Assembly: GCA_945830395.1 (NCBI GenBank)
Contig: CALZYE010000016.1
Location: forward strand, 1-32,440
DNA from: an uncultured Clostridia bacterium
GTDB taxonomy: Bacteria; Bacillota; Clostridia; Peptostreptococcales; Anaerovoracaceae
Direction: 5' to 3'
Length of the DNA: 32,440 nucleotides
Part shown: positions 15,038 to 24,335 of the stretch, piece after piece
Layout of the letters: each line of letters starts with the position of its first letter
How positions within the stretch are numbered: position 1 is the stretch's first letter
Notes under the pieces: model-generated
Told to the model about the DNA's origin: nothing
The model's database searches: none
Seen by the model: the letters and a program-made list of their open reading frames with translations, nothing else
Translations under genes and position numbers: made by a program

Positions 15038-16249
15038 TCAATAATCCTGCTTCATAGATTCGATTAAGCTGTCAGCCAAACCGTCAAGTTCTCTGTCTGT
15101 CATCTTTGTAACAGAGGAAAGGACTGAAACCTGTTCATTTAAGACAGTCATCTGCTTCATCTCGTCAAATGATTTTGCCATCAAATCAAGCGCCTGTGGA
15201 GCCCATGATCCGTTTTCTACGATGCCGATTACTCTCTTCTGAAGGTTTAGACGCTTCATATCATCAATGAAGTTCTGCATTGCAGGGAAAACATTCAGGT
15301 TGTATGTCACGGAAAACAATGCTAAATGGCTGTATTTGAAAGCTTCGCTGATTAAGAAGGAAACATGAGTTTCCGATACATCGTACATCTTAACATTGTG
15401 GAAACCTTTTTCATGAAGTTTGCTTGCCAAAATATGGGCAGCTGACATGGTGTTGCCGTACATCGAGGCATAGGCAATCACGATGCCCTTTTCTTCCGGT
15501 GTATATGTTGCCCAGTGAACATATTTGTCGATAATCCAAGGAATATCCTTCCTCCAAACAGGTCCGTGCAGCGGGCAGATGCATTTGATGTCCAGTGTTG
15601 AAGCTTTCTTAAGAAGCGCCATAACCTGAGGCCCATATTTACCTACGATATTTGTGTAGTAGCGGCGGGCTTCGTCAATCCATTCGCCCTTGAAATCAAC
15701 CTCGTCAGCAAACAATGCTCCGTCTAAAGACTTGAATGAGCCGAATGCATCGGCGCTGAACAAAATTCCGTCAGTAGTATCAAAACTTACCATTACCTCA
15801 GGCCAGTGAACCATAGGAGCTGCAACAAATGCAATGTTGTGCTTACCGAAAGACATCGAATCGCCTTCCTTGACCTCTACAAATTTTTCTTCATCAATTC
15901 GGAACTGGAACTGGTTCATGAGAAGCCATGCTTTTTCAGTGGAAACAACCTTTACCTCAGGATAACGCAAAACGATTTCTCCTATAGATGCCGCATGGTC
16001 AGGTTCCAAGTGATTTATCACAAGATAGTCAAGCTTTCTTCCGTCCAAGACATATTCCACATTCTCAAGGAACTGTTTTCCCACCGACCAGTCTGCCGTA
16101 TCAAACAGGGCTGTTTTCTCATCTAAAAGAAGATACGAGTTGTAAGATACACCGCCTTCGATTGGATGAGCACTTTCAAACAGGTGCAATCTCTTGTCAT
16201 TGGCACCGACCCAATATAAATCTTCTGTTACTTTTCTTGTGCACTGCAT
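15038..16249 (-). CDS. fprA: flavodiiron protein (FprA, A-type flavoprotein)
   Basis: A 403-residue cytosolic oxygen (or NO) reductase that accepts electrons from rubredoxin and reduces O2 to water. The N-terminal metallo-beta-lactamase-like domain has the diiron ligands His80, Glu82, Asp84, His85 (HLEPDHAAS), His148 (MVHWPE), Asp167 (SADAFG) and His228 (LHGPVW). The C-terminal flavodoxin domain begins near residue 255, with FMN loop SMYGNT at 262-267. The start overlaps the stop of the upstream acyl-CoA dehydrogenase/ETF/rubredoxin gene (TAATG), with GGAGGAG just before it, so the two are co-translated. This places the rubredoxin electron donor directly beside its acceptor. Confidence 0.95.
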   Translation of the reverse strand: MQCTRKVTEDLYWVGANDKRLHLFESAHPIEGGVSYNSYLLLDEKTALFDTADWSVGKQFLENVEYVLDGRKLDYLVINHLEPDHAASIGEIVLRYPEVKVVSTEKAWLLMNQFQFRIDEEKFVEVKEGDSMSFGKHNIAFVAAPMVHWPEVMVSFDTTDGILFSADAFGSFKSLDGALFADEVDFKGEWIDEARRYYTNIVGKYGPQVMALLKKASTLDIKCICPLHGPVWRKDIPWIIDKYVHWATYTPEEKGIVIAYASMYGNTMSAAHILASKLHEKGFHNVKMYDVSETHVSFLISEAFKYSHLALFSVTYNLNVFPAMQNFIDDMKRLNLQKRVIGIVENGSWAPQALDLMAKSFDEMKQMTVLNEQVSVLSSVTKMTDRELDGLADSLIESMKQDY

Positions 16250-18180
16250 TACTTCTCCTCCTTACTGGAATATTTTTCAACTTCTACAAATGCGGTCTTT
16301 TCTTCGCCGCAAACCGGGCAGATCCATTCTTCCGGCAGCGCCTCAAATGTAGTACCTATACTGATTCCGCCTTCTTCATCGCCTGCAGCCGGGTCATATT
16401 CGTACCCGCATCCGTCACAAACATATGTCGTCCAGTGAGATGGCTCCTTAAGCACTGTAGCCTTTCTCATCTTAACTCTTTCGGGAGCAGGCTTCTTCGG
16501 CTGTCCGTTGTCCAGAGCCTTAGTCAGAAGCGGTAAAATTTCCATTACATCTCCAACAATTCCGTAGTCGGCATTTTTGAAAATAGGAGCGTTCTTGTTC
16601 TTGTTGACAGCAACAATCGTTGTAGCTTCACGAATTCCCTTAAGGTGCTGCCCTGCGCCTGAAATTCCACAAGCGATATAAAGATTTCCGCTGAACTTCT
16701 GTCCTGACATTCCCACATATCTGTCTAAAGGAACATATTTCATCGTCTCTGCAACAGGTCTGGAAGACCCTACCGCTGCACCTGCCTGTTTAGCAAGCTC
16801 TTCAACGAGTTTCATGTTTTCCTTTGCTCCGATTCCCTTACCTGCCGAAACTACTCTGTCGGCATCGACAATCGGTGTCATCGGATCGATACCTACCGTA
16901 AAGTCGAATCCGTCACCTTTAAGCGCCTCTACAAGCTGATCAACCCTTTCCTTCGCAGTTCCCTTTGCATAAATTATTTTCTTGCGAACACCTGTAATAG
17001 GTCCTTTATCCTTAGCGCCTGCAACCGTTGTCTTAGGGGCTTTCCCAAGAATATGCGATGCAATAACAACCCTCTGAATTTCATTAGTTCCCTCATAGAT
17101 CGTTGTAATCTTTGCATCTCTATACGCTCTTTCAACTTCCATGCCCTTCAGGTATCCGTTTCCGCCGTAAATCTGAAGAGCATCGTTACATACCTCAAGA
17201 GCAATATCCGAGGCGTATGCCTTAGCCATTGCAGAGTCCATTCCATAAGGAACATGAGCCTGCTTCTTCTCAGCTGCCGTATATATTAGATTTCTTGCGT
17301 TTGTAAGTTTAATAGCCATGTCGGCAAACTTGAACTGGTTAATCTGCTGAAATGCAATAGGCATATCGAACTGAACCCTCTCAAGAGCGTATTCCTTTGC
17401 ATTATCAAAGGCACCCTGCGCAATTCCAAGAGCCTGTGATGCGATTCCGATTCTTCCTCCGTCAAGAGTTGCCATGGCAATCTTAAAGCCCTGCCCTTCT
17501 TTTCCAAGCAAGTTTTCTTTAGGAACCTTAACATCATTGAAAATAAGTTCGGCTGTCGAAGATGATCTGATACCCATCTTATCGTAATGATCTCCGAACT
17601 CAAAGCCTTCCCATCCCTTTTCCACGATAAAAGCACTGATTCCATGGGTTCCGATATTAGGTGTCGTTACCGCAAAAATAACATAAGTGTCAGCTACAGG
17701 AGCATTTGTGATGAAAATCTTTCCGCCGTTCAGAACATAGTGGTCTCCCTCAAGCACAGCAACCGTTTCTGTGCCTCCCGCATCTGAGCCTGCATTAGGT
17801 TCAGTAAGACCGAAAGCTCCAAGTTTCTCTCCTTTTGCAAGGGGAACCAGATATTTCTTCTTCTGTTCTTCCGTACCGAATGCCGCGATCGGATAGGTTC
17901 CCAAAGATGTATGTGCCGAAAGGATAACTCCCACACCTCCGTCAACTCTGGAAAGTTCTTCAACTGCGATTGCATAGCTTAAAACATCGGACTCTGCACC
18001 GCCGTATTTCTTCTCGTACGGGATTCCCATAATCCCCAGTTTCGCCATTTTTTTCACTACATCATAGGGGAATTCATTTTCCTGGTCAAGTTTGAATGCA
18101 ATAGGCTTCACTTCCTCCTCTGCAAATTTCCTTACCTTTGCCCTAAATTCTTCATGGGCCTCTGTTGTACTAAAAAGCAT
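16249..18180 (-). CDS. acyl-CoA dehydrogenase - ETF alpha (FAD domain) - rubredoxin fusion
   Basis: A 643-residue three-part flavoprotein. Residues 1-380 are a complete short-chain acyl-CoA dehydrogenase, with [13 protein letters not shown] at 123-135 and catalytic base Glu363 in [10 protein letters not shown]. Residues ~395-560 match the C-terminal FAD domain of ETF alpha ([41 protein letters not shown]). Residues ~585-632 are rubredoxin, with iron ligands Cys588, Cys591, Cys621 and Cys624 ([15 protein letters not shown]). The ETF alpha N-terminal domain and ETF beta are absent. Electrons could pass within one chain from acyl-CoA to ETF-type FAD to rubredoxin, and then to FprA encoded next. 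The ATG at 18180 follows GGAGG. Similar fusions exist in some Clostridia databases as I recall; the substrate is not readable. Confidence 0.93.
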   Translation of the reverse strand: MLFSTTEAHEEFRAKVRKFAEEEVKPIAFKLDQENEFPYDVVKKMAKLGIMGIPYEKKYGGAESDVLSYAIAVEELSRVDGGVGVILSAHTSLGTYPIAAFGTEEQKKKYLVPLAKGEKLGAFGLTEPNAGSDAGGTETVAVLEGDHYVLNGGKIFITNAPVADTYVIFAVTTPNIGTHGISAFIVEKGWEGFEFGDHYDKMGIRSSSTAELIFNDVKVPKENLLGKEGQGFKIAMATLDGGRIGIASQALGIAQGAFDNAKEYALERVQFDMPIAFQQINQFKFADMAIKLTNARNLIYTAAEKKQAHVPYGMDSAMAKAYASDIALEVCNDALQIYGGNGYLKGMEVERAYRDAKITTIYEGTNEIQRVVIASHILGKAPKTTVAGAKDKGPITGVRKKIIYAKGTAKERVDQLVEALKGDGFDFTVGIDPMTPIVDADRVVSAGKGIGAKENMKLVEELAKQAGAAVGSSRPVAETMKYVPLDRYVGMSGQKFSGNLYIACGISGAGQHLKGIREATTIVAVNKNKNAPIFKNADYGIVGDVMEILPLLTKALDNGQPKKPAPERVKMRKATVLKEPSHWTTYVCDGCGYEYDPAAGDEEGGISIGTTFEALPEEWICPVCGEEKTAFVEVEKYSSKEEK

Positions 18181-18495
18181 ACTTACCTCCTACTATATCC
18201 TTATATTATTTTCAGAATATTTGTTTACCTGTATTTTACTTCCTTTTAGAAAAAGTATCTGTGGCAAATGCAACTTTTATAATCTTTTCATGAAAATTAC
18301 TTTTGTGCAATTTAATTTTGCTATTTCCGGCTTTCATATATCGGTACTTTTAAATGTATCAGGAAAAAAAGTATATTTGACGGTTGTTTCTTTCGGAAAA
18401 AACTAAGACATTGCAGTGAAAATATATTATAATAAATATAGTTTAATGCTTTTACTAAATATCGGTATTACTGACTGCAATTTCAGGAGATAAGG
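18181..18495. other. divergent intergenic region, fusion gene / Crp-family regulator
   Basis: A 315-base AT-rich region with no frame that has a credible start. It must hold the promoters of the leftward ACAD-rubredoxin/fprA pair and of the rightward Crp-family gene. Only the latter is reasonably clear. I looked for a Crp/Fnr-type palindrome (TTGAT-N4-ATCAA or TGTGA-like halves) and found none that is convincing. Confidence 0.5.
18405..18433 (+). promoter_or_regulatory. possible promoter of the Crp-family gene
   Basis: AAGACA (18405-18410), 17 bases, TATAAT (18428-18433). The -10 is perfect and the -35 is four of six. The start codon is 62 bases downstream. Confidence 0.5.
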
Positions 18496-19149
18496 ATGAA
18501 AAAAGTAAATGTTCTTGACAATATAAGTCAGGAGGAATTAGACAGAATTGTTCCCTGTTTCAATCCAATAACCAGGCGCTACTTAAAGGGGGAAACCATA
18601 TTAACATATCAGGCTGATATTCCCCGCGAGATAGGAATTTTAACAGTCGGAGAAGCCAGACTTGAGGCCAGCAACGAAACCGGAGATGTCTTTTATCTTG
18701 AAGACTACCACAAAGGCGATATTTTCGGTGAGCTTTTTTCCTTACCTCTGGAAAATTTTTTATATACGGTGGTGGCGCTGTCCGACTGTACCGTTACCTA
18801 CTTGGACTACAACCATGTAATCACTCCCTGTGAAAAATCCTGTTCCCATCACAGCCAGCTTATCAGTAATCTGTTTCTCATGACTGCACAGAAATCTCAG
18901 GAGATGAGCCTGCATATATCAATTTTGGGGCAGGTTTCCATCAGAAATAAAATCATGACCTATCTGAAACACATTCGCTCTATTTCCAAGCCCATTGACG
19001 ATGCCGGCACCTTCAATCTTCCGATAAGTTTAGTGCAGCTCTCCGAGTACATCATGGTAGACAGAACCGCCATGATGAGAGAAATTCGCGCAATGAAAAA
19101 AGACGGCCTTATAGAAAGTAAGAGCCGTCAATTTAGGATTTTGAATTAG
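18496..19149 (+). CDS. Crp/Fnr-family transcription regulator
   Basis: A 217-residue regulator: cyclic-nucleotide-binding-like beta barrel (about residues 10-120, with GDIFGEL at 74-80), a dimer helix, and a C-terminal winged helix (about 175-210; LVQLSEYIMVDRTAMMREIRAMKKDGLI in the recognition region). Four Cys lie in the sensor half: Cys21, Cys98, Cys112 and Cys116 (PCEKSC). They could be a redox or metal sensor, but PCxxxC near this position is common in clostridial Crp proteins and not proof of a cluster. It is divergently transcribed from the ACAD-rubredoxin/fprA pair, which suggests it controls that pair in response to oxygen, NO or a redox signal. GGAGATAAGG precedes the ATG. Confidence 0.9.
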   Translation: MKKVNVLDNISQEELDRIVPCFNPITRRYLKGETILTYQADIPREIGILTVGEARLEASNETGDVFYLEDYHKGDIFGELFSLPLENFLYTVVALSDCTVTYLDYNHVITPCEKSCSHHSQLISNLFLMTAQKSQEMSLHISILGQVSIRNKIMTYLKHIRSISKPIDDAGTFNLPISLVQLSEYIMVDRTAMMREIRAMKKDGLIESKSRQFRILN

Positions 19150-19259
19150 CAGGACGATTGCTGATCATCCTCTATTTTACAAGAGACCGAAAGCCTTGAA
19201 GCATACTGAAAGTACGTAAAAATGAAGCCCGCACCCAATGATATGGTGTTTATACGAAT

Positions 19260-19294
19260 AAAACCCTTGCAATCATTGAAATTGCAAGGGTTTT
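19260..19294. terminator. bidirectional terminator, tRNA-Arg and Crp-family gene
   Basis: A perfect 14-bp stem (19260-19273 with 19281-19294) with a seven-base loop and T-runs on both sides. On the minus strand it follows the tRNA 3' end by four bases; on the plus strand it lies 110 bases after the Crp-family stop. Confidence 0.85.
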
Positions 19295-19298
19295 TAAT

Positions 19299-19375
19299 TG
19301 GTGCGCCATGAGGGACTCGAACCCCCAACCTACTGATTCGTAGTCAGGTACTCTATCCAATTGAGCTAATGGCGC
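19299..19375 (-). tRNA. tRNA-Arg (anticodon ACG)
   Basis: A 77-base cloverleaf including encoded CCA. Acceptor GCGCCAT pairs with ATGGCGC; D arm TAGCTCAATTGGATAGAG; anticodon stem CTGA/TCAG around loop CTACGAA, giving anticodon ACG (modified to ICG, reads CGU/CGC/CGA); T arm GGGGGTTCGAGTCCCTC. Discriminator base A. Confidence 0.97.
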
Positions 19376-19396
19376 CTATTCAATTCGTACTATAAC

Positions 19397-19425
19397 AGTA
19401 TACACACAGCTTATCTATTTGTCAA
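19397..19425 (-). promoter_or_regulatory. promoter of tRNA-Arg
   Basis: Minus strand TTGACA (19420-19425), 17 bases, TATACT (19397-19402). It starts within the end of the hairpin that closes fbp. Confidence 0.85.
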
Positions 19426-19468
19426 AGGGTTTTCAGCGAAAACTATGCTACTTCACTGAAAACCCTTT
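19424..19468 (-). terminator. hairpin after fbp
   Basis: Minus strand AAAGGGTTTTCAG/CTGAAAACCCTTT, 13 perfect pairs with a 19-base loop, starting 14 bases after the fbp stop. Only three T follow, and the tRNA -35 box overlaps its end, so termination may be incomplete. Confidence 0.6.
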
Positions 19469-19481
19469 AATCTCAATCATC

Positions 19482-21431
19482 TCAATAAACTTCTTTTAAT
19501 ATACCTGTCCTATAAGCATTGACCAGCTGTTTCATGTCCTCAATCTGATTTACCATTAGCGCGCCTTGGTCGCTGTCGAGAACCATCATTCTCTCAGGGA
19601 GAGTTTCTACTATTTTCACCACCGGTGAAACGAACTTCTGCGTCCCGTCCTCTCTGAGAGGTTCATATGGCGTATGCTCCGCCAATGCCATAAATCTTGA
19701 GTTGAAAATAAATGTATAGCCTGCAATTCCTGTTTGTTTCTGATAAGCCTTGGAAATACCGCCGTCTATCACATACAAAAGACCTCCCCCCTTTATAGGG
19801 CTTTCACCGTCCTTGATTTTTACAGGAACATGACCGTTCAGAATCTTTGAATGTCGCGCGGAAAGACCAAATTCCCTAAGAATTTTTTCACAAGGAGCTC
19901 TGTCTTTTATCAGCTTGTAATATGGCCTTGTAGGCTCCTTATGCGCCGCCTTGTCTGCGATAAACAGTCTCTCAAAAGTTGTCATCTTTTCTTTGCCGAA
20001 CAGCGGCGAGTCGCTGCCCTCCCAAAGATACCACATTAAATCTCCCAAACGCCCTATCTCTTCCGAGTCGCACGGAGTATAGTATGCAGCGCGAACCTGC
20101 TCGTCAAGATAATCCATCAAAGCCTTTCCTTTGTATGCCCTGCCGTTTATCATCACTTCAGTAAACTCGCCATCCTCGCTCATCGGGATACAACCGTGAT
20201 AAAGCAGATTACCGTTAACCTTTTTATATAAATCTCCTTGAGTAAACAAAAATCTTATGTGCCTCTGCAGCTTCTCCGAGTTCAAAATCGAAGCCTCGAG
20301 AGAATTCAACACCCTCTCTTCATCCCGGGATAAAGCATATGGGTCATTGGCATCGACAGTCGGAAAGTTTGTTTCACGCAGTTTCCATTTCTTGCCCTCT
20401 ATAATCACCGTACCTTCTTCAAAATCAATTTTATCAAGCAAAAGACGCTTTTCCATCTTGTATTCAGGATGAGCTTTTATTCTCTGTCCCTCCACTTTAA
20501 ACTGCATAATTGCAATGGCTTTATGCATCTTCGCAGCCAAATTTTCATCAATAGGGTCGTACTTGTTTTCATCCAGAATATGCGGCATGAATTTCTCACA
20601 TGGATCATCTGCATATACTCTGGCAGCAAAAGAGGCCAAAGGTCGTAAATTTATTCCGTAACCTACTTCCAGCATATCAAAGTTATTGTAGCTGATATTC
20701 ATTCTCAAGATATTGGTTATGCATGCCCAGTTTCCCGTTGCCGCACCCATCCAAACTATATCATGATTTCCCCATTGAAAGTCCACATTGTGATAACCCA
20801 TCAGAAAATCCAAAATCTCGTCCGGATGAGCTCCTCTGTCAAAAATATCACCTATGATATGAAGCTGATCTACCGCTAAAACACTGATAGCCTCCGCCAT
20901 GGCTGTGATAAACTCTTCACCTATCCCGCACTCTATTATAGAATTTATAATGGACTCATAATAGTGATTCTTGTTCTCCTCATCATCTGCATGAAGCAGC
21001 TCATCCATGGCATAATCCAAATACTTTGGCAGACGCCGCCTCACCCTTGATCTGGTATATTTGGTGGAAACGGATTTACAAATCGTAATTAGACGATAAA
21101 TAACGGTGGTACACCACTGAGCAAAATCCTTTTCTGATTTCTTTCTCCGCTTAATCTCTGCATCCGCATTGTAAATCAGAGCCGCCAAATCGGATCTGTC
21201 CTGCTCGCTTAAAACACCGCCGTAGTGTTCATCTATCTTGCTCCTAATAGTTCCCGAAGCACTTTTCAGCATGTGGATAAATGCTTCGTGTTCTCCATGC
21301 AAATCACTTAAGAAATATTCCGTGCCCTTAGGCAAAGCCAAAATAGCGTTCAAATTGATTATCTCAGCAGAAGCCGCCTCTATATTGGGATAGTCTTTAG
21401 CTAAAAGCTCTAAGTACTTGATATCAGCCAT
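19482..21431 (-). CDS. fbp: fructose-1,6-bisphosphatase, class III
   Basis: Dephosphorylates fructose 1,6-bisphosphate in gluconeogenesis. Class III is the Firmicutes-type enzyme, a metallophosphoesterase unrelated to classes I and II. 649 residues from the ATG at 21431, six bases after GGAGG; an ATG at 21446 overlaps that ribosome site and is unlikely. Metal-site motifs are SDLHGEHEAF (around 47-56), IGDIFDRG, WGNHD and the later NGHVPVK. Length and end agree with the family (about 640-670). It lies downstream of murA on the same strand with a 45-base gap. Confidence 0.95.
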   Translation of the reverse strand: MADIKYLELLAKDYPNIEAASAEIINLNAILALPKGTEYFLSDLHGEHEAFIHMLKSASGTIRSKIDEHYGGVLSEQDRSDLAALIYNADAEIKRRKKSEKDFAQWCTTVIYRLITICKSVSTKYTRSRVRRRLPKYLDYAMDELLHADDEENKNHYYESIINSIIECGIGEEFITAMAEAISVLAVDQLHIIGDIFDRGAHPDEILDFLMGYHNVDFQWGNHDIVWMGAATGNWACITNILRMNISYNNFDMLEVGYGINLRPLASFAARVYADDPCEKFMPHILDENKYDPIDENLAAKMHKAIAIMQFKVEGQRIKAHPEYKMEKRLLLDKIDFEEGTVIIEGKKWKLRETNFPTVDANDPYALSRDEERVLNSLEASILNSEKLQRHIRFLFTQGDLYKKVNGNLLYHGCIPMSEDGEFTEVMINGRAYKGKALMDYLDEQVRAAYYTPCDSEEIGRLGDLMWYLWEGSDSPLFGKEKMTTFERLFIADKAAHKEPTRPYYKLIKDRAPCEKILREFGLSARHSKILNGHVPVKIKDGESPIKGGGLLYVIDGGISKAYQKQTGIAGYTFIFNSRFMALAEHTPYEPLREDGTQKFVSPVVKIVETLPERMMVLDSDQGALMVNQIEDMKQLVNAYRTGILKEVY

Positions 21432-21476
21432 TTTATTCCTCCACAAATCATCATGGGATTCACCCCGCAGCAGGTT

Positions 21477-22745
21477 TTAATCGTCTATTCTAAGGATATT
21501 CGCTCCAAGATCCTTAAATTTCTTTATAAATTTCTCGTAGCCTCTCTCTATGTGGTAAATCTCCGAAATCTCCGTAGTGCCTTCTGCAATCAGACCTACC
21601 AAAACCAAAGCGGCCCCGGCTCTCAAGTCCGTTGCAATAACCTGTGCTCCTTCAAGGTTCTTTCCTCCGCTTATAAGGACCTTGTTGCCTTCGGTCTTAA
21701 TATTAGCCCCCATTCTGTTAAGTTCCGCCACATGCATAAATCTATTTTCAAACACGGTTTCTATCACGGAGCTTGAGCCCTCCACGGTAGTTAAAAACGC
21801 CATGAATGGTGATTGTATATCTGTCGGAAATCCCGGATATGGAAGCGTCTTGATATCCGTAGAAACAAGTTCTCTGTCACCGTCTGCTATTACATACATT
21901 CCTTTGTCGCCCATTTCAACCGTTACCCCACATTCTCTGAGCTTTGCGGTAATAGGCTTGACATGATCCGGAACCACATTTTTAATCAAAAGCCTTCCCC
22001 TTGTGATGGCACCTGCGAGCATGAAAGTCCCCGCCTCGATTCTATCGGGAATCACAGTGTGCGAGCATGACTTAAAATGCGCTACTCCCTCAATCTTTAT
22101 GGTATCCGTACCTGCCCCTTTAATCTTAGCTCCCATCTTGTTCATAAAATTTGCCAAGTCTACGATTTCAGGCTCTTGTGCTGCATTTTCGATATATGTC
22201 GTGCCCCGTGCCATAGATGCTGCCATCATTATGTTTTCCGTTGCACCTACGCTGGGAAAATCCAGATAAAGACTTGCCCCAATAAGACCTTCTTTCGGAG
22301 CGACCGCCTCAACGGAATTATCTTCCTGTATAATCTTTGCTCCCAGAGCCTCAAATCCCTTTAGGTGAAGGTCAATAGGCCTTGCCCCTATGGTGCAGCC
22401 TCCCGGCATATGCACTTTTGCGCTTCCTGTCCTGGCAAGCAAAGGACCCATCACAAGAAAAGATGCCCTCATCTTTCTAACTAAATCATAGTCAGCAATA
22501 TTTGTGGTTATCTCTGTAAAGTCAAAGTTCAGAACAGACTCTCCACGCTCCCGAATTTTTCCGCCCAGAGATTCCAGAATTTGTTTCATTACTTCCACAT
22601 CTCTAAGCTCCGGAACATCCATGATGGTACAATCTTCTCCGCATAAGATCGCCGCCGCCATAAGAGGCAAAACCGCATTTTTTGCACCGCTGATAGAAAC
22701 TTCTCCATATAAAGGTTCACTTTTTTGTACTAAGAATTTAGCCAC
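21477..22745 (-). CDS. murA: UDP-N-acetylglucosamine 1-carboxyvinyltransferase
   Basis: Transfers enolpyruvate from PEP to UDP-GlcNAc, the first committed step of peptidoglycan synthesis. 422 residues starting with GTG at 22745, six bases after GGAGG; the in-frame ATG at 22769 would add eight residues ahead of the conserved AKFLVQ start. The substrate-binding SGAKNAVLPLMAA is near the N-terminus, and the active loop GGCTIGARPIDLHLKG keeps the Cys that is alkylated by fosfomycin. Full length, no break. Confidence 0.96.
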   Translation of the reverse strand: MAKFLVQKSEPLYGEVSISGAKNAVLPLMAAAILCGEDCTIMDVPELRDVEVMKQILESLGGKIRERGESVLNFDFTEITTNIADYDLVRKMRASFLVMGPLLARTGSAKVHMPGGCTIGARPIDLHLKGFEALGAKIIQEDNSVEAVAPKEGLIGASLYLDFPSVGATENIMMAASMARGTTYIENAAQEPEIVDLANFMNKMGAKIKGAGTDTIKIEGVAHFKSCSHTVIPDRIEAGTFMLAGAITRGRLLIKNVVPDHVKPITAKLRECGVTVEMGDKGMYVIADGDRELVSTDIKTLPYPGFPTDIQSPFMAFLTTVEGSSSVIETVFENRFMHVAELNRMGANIKTEGNKVLISGGKNLEGAQVIATDLRAGAALVLVGLIAEGTTEISEIYHIERGYEKFIKKFKDLGANILRIDD

Positions 22746-22811
22746 TTTTTTCCTCCATCCAATACACATTTTTATCTTGTGTACGGGCTATAACTTTTTC
22801 TGTATTTACTG

Positions 22812-22837
22812 AAAAAAAACCCGCTTAATTGCAGGTT
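22812..22837 (-). terminator. terminator after the AbrB-like gene
   Basis: Minus strand AACCTGC/GCGGGTT (one G-U pair, 22831-22837 with 22818-22824), six-base loop, then T8. It begins 15 bases after the AbrB-like stop, so murA-fbp is probably transcribed from its own promoter. Confidence 0.85.
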
Positions 22838-22851
22838 AATCTGTCAAACAA

Positions 22852-23094
22852 TTATAATTTTTTCATTTCACGAATGCAGTTTCCACAAACACTCTTTCCG
22901 TGAATCAAATGAATATCCTCCGCTTCTCCACAAAATATACATGAAGGCTCGTATTTTTTCAACATGATAAACTGCCCATCCACATATATTTCAAGTGAGT
23001 CATCAGTCTTGATATTAAGATTTCTTCTCAGTTCCACCGGAATTACCACTCTTCCCAGTGCATCCACAGGTCTAACTATGCCAGTTGCTTTCAT
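22852..23094 (-). CDS. AbrB/SpoVT-type transition-state regulator with C-terminal Cys pairs
   Basis: An 80-residue DNA-binding protein. Residues 1-47 are the swapped-hairpin AbrB domain (GIVRPVDALGRVVIPVELRRNL). The short C-terminal part has Cys52/Cys55 and Cys70/Cys73, which suit a small zinc ribbon used for oligomerisation. AbrB-like proteins control the transition from growth to stationary phase. In B. subtilis abrB is likewise near tmk-holB-ricT-trmN6, so this copy is probably the orthologue. It follows the DUF948-like gene by about 30 bases and ends at a strong terminator. Confidence 0.92.
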   Translation of the reverse strand: MKATGIVRPVDALGRVVIPVELRRNLNIKTDDSLEIYVDGQFIMLKKYEPSCIFCGEAEDIHLIHGKSVCGNCIREMKKL

Positions 23095-23125
23095 TCCATT
23101 CTCCTTCCATAGGGTTCAGTAAACC

Positions 23126-23494
23126 CTATTTACGATGTTTTGCTCTTCTGAGTTCTTCCTCAAGGTACTCGTCGTCTCCTGTGGACTTGAAATATGATAC
23201 CGCCGATGCAACAGCCTTCGCCATATTGGTTATTGCACCGATTAAATTCCGGTTTCCCTTCATCGCATCGGTAACATCTCCAAGCGTACTGCTAAGGTCC
23301 CCCACAATTTCGTCAACCTGTGATGCCTTATCAGACACTACACCTGAGACGACAGAAGTGTCTTCCAAAATTCTGTCAACACTCCTTAAGGTGGAAATCA
23401 GATTAAGAGCCAGTTTAGCCAATATTATCAAAAGCACGAAAAGTGCTATCAATACTAAACAGATCAATGTATATTTCAAATCAATTGTAATCAT
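23126..23494 (-). CDS. small membrane-anchored coiled-coil protein, DUF948-like
   Basis: 122 residues: one N-terminal membrane helix (about residues 8-35, rich in L/I/V), then a long amphipathic stretch with VDRILEDTSVVSGVVSDKASQVDEIVGDLSSTLGDV in heptad style, and a charged tail (DDEYLEEELRRAKHRK). This is the architecture of DUF948/YtxG-like proteins of unknown role. The ATG follows GGAGG by six bases. It sits between trmN6 and the AbrB-like gene. Confidence 0.75.
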   Translation of the reverse strand: MITIDLKYTLICLVLIALFVLLIILAKLALNLISTLRSVDRILEDTSVVSGVVSDKASQVDEIVGDLSSTLGDVTDAMKGNRNLIGAITNMAKAVASAVSYFKSTGDDEYLEEELRRAKHRK

Positions 23495-23582
23495 TTACAA
23501 CCTCCATGCCAAATGGCAATATTTGCTACATCTCTAAGTTATTATATAATAATTACGACAAAAAGCAAGAAAAACAAAGCTT

Positions 23583-24335
23583 TTATTCGTATAATTTCAA
23601 CGCGTTCTTGCTGAAATTCCCATCAGCATTCCTCAGGAATATCTGCGGCAAAATTTTAAGCTCGGGACTGCCGTTTTTCACAAAATGCATAACTGCAAGG
23701 TTCGGCTTTTGACCGTTCTTTCCGCTTATCAGCTGAAGTTCTTTCAGTGAGAATGAATATTTTTTTCCCGTCAGTATAACATCTGCCAGTCTGTGAGGTC
23801 TGTGAATCATAAACAGGTCGCCCTTGTCCTTCAGAAAAACCGAACTTCCCTTCATAAAGTCATCAAGAGTTCCCAAAAGTTCGTGCCTTGCAATATTCTT
23901 GTGACGGTTGTCGCATTGAATCCCACAGCCTGCCTTTGTATATGGGGGATTCATGGTTATCCCGTCAAAGGAATTCGCTAAGCGACTCTCATTTTTAAAC
24001 TCAGCTGTACAAAATGCCTTAATATTTTCATTCAAAACACTGATTCTGTCTTCCAGTTTATTAAACGCGATATTCTCTTTCGCAAGTTCAAAGCAGCGCT
24101 TCTGTACCTCCACCCCCAAAATTTCAGCATCTCTCACTTTATGAGATAAAATCAGCGGTACTATGCCATTGCCTGTACAAAAATCACACACCTTATAAAA
24201 GTTTTTTCGCCTTTGCCTAATCCTCTCAGCCGCAAAATCAGCTAAAATAACTGCATCCATACCGTAGCAAAAAAGTTCCTCGTCCTGGATTATCCTGATA
24301 CCTCCAAATCCGGTGTCATCAATCCTCCTGGTCAT
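23583..24335 (-). CDS. trmN6: tRNA1(Val) (adenine37-N6)-methyltransferase-like
   Basis: A class I SAM-dependent methyltransferase of 250 residues: SAM loop VCDFCTGNGIVPL at 49-61, GVEVQ as the acidic motif, and the N6-adenine catalytic motif NPPY at 129-132. The YfiC/YabB family modifies A37 of a tRNA; the exact target here is inferred. It overlaps ricT by 17 bases, and the gene order tmk-holB-ricT-trmN6 is that of B. subtilis (yabB). Confidence 0.9.
   Translation of the reverse strand: MTRRIDDTGFGGIRIIQDEELFCYGMDAVILADFAAERIRQRRKNFYKVCDFCTGNGIVPLILSHKVRDAEILGVEVQKRCFELAKENIAFNKLEDRISVLNENIKAFCTAEFKNESRLANSFDGITMNPPYTKAGCGIQCDNRHKNIARHELLGTLDDFMKGSSVFLKDKGDLFMIHRPHRLADVILTGKKYSFSLKELQLISGKNGQKPNLAVMHFVKNGSPELKILPQIFLRNADGNFSKNALKLYE

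Noticed and set aside
18181-18495. Crp/Fnr-type binding site in the divergent gap
   Set aside because: Only half-sites and AT-rich near-repeats; nothing better than chance by eye.
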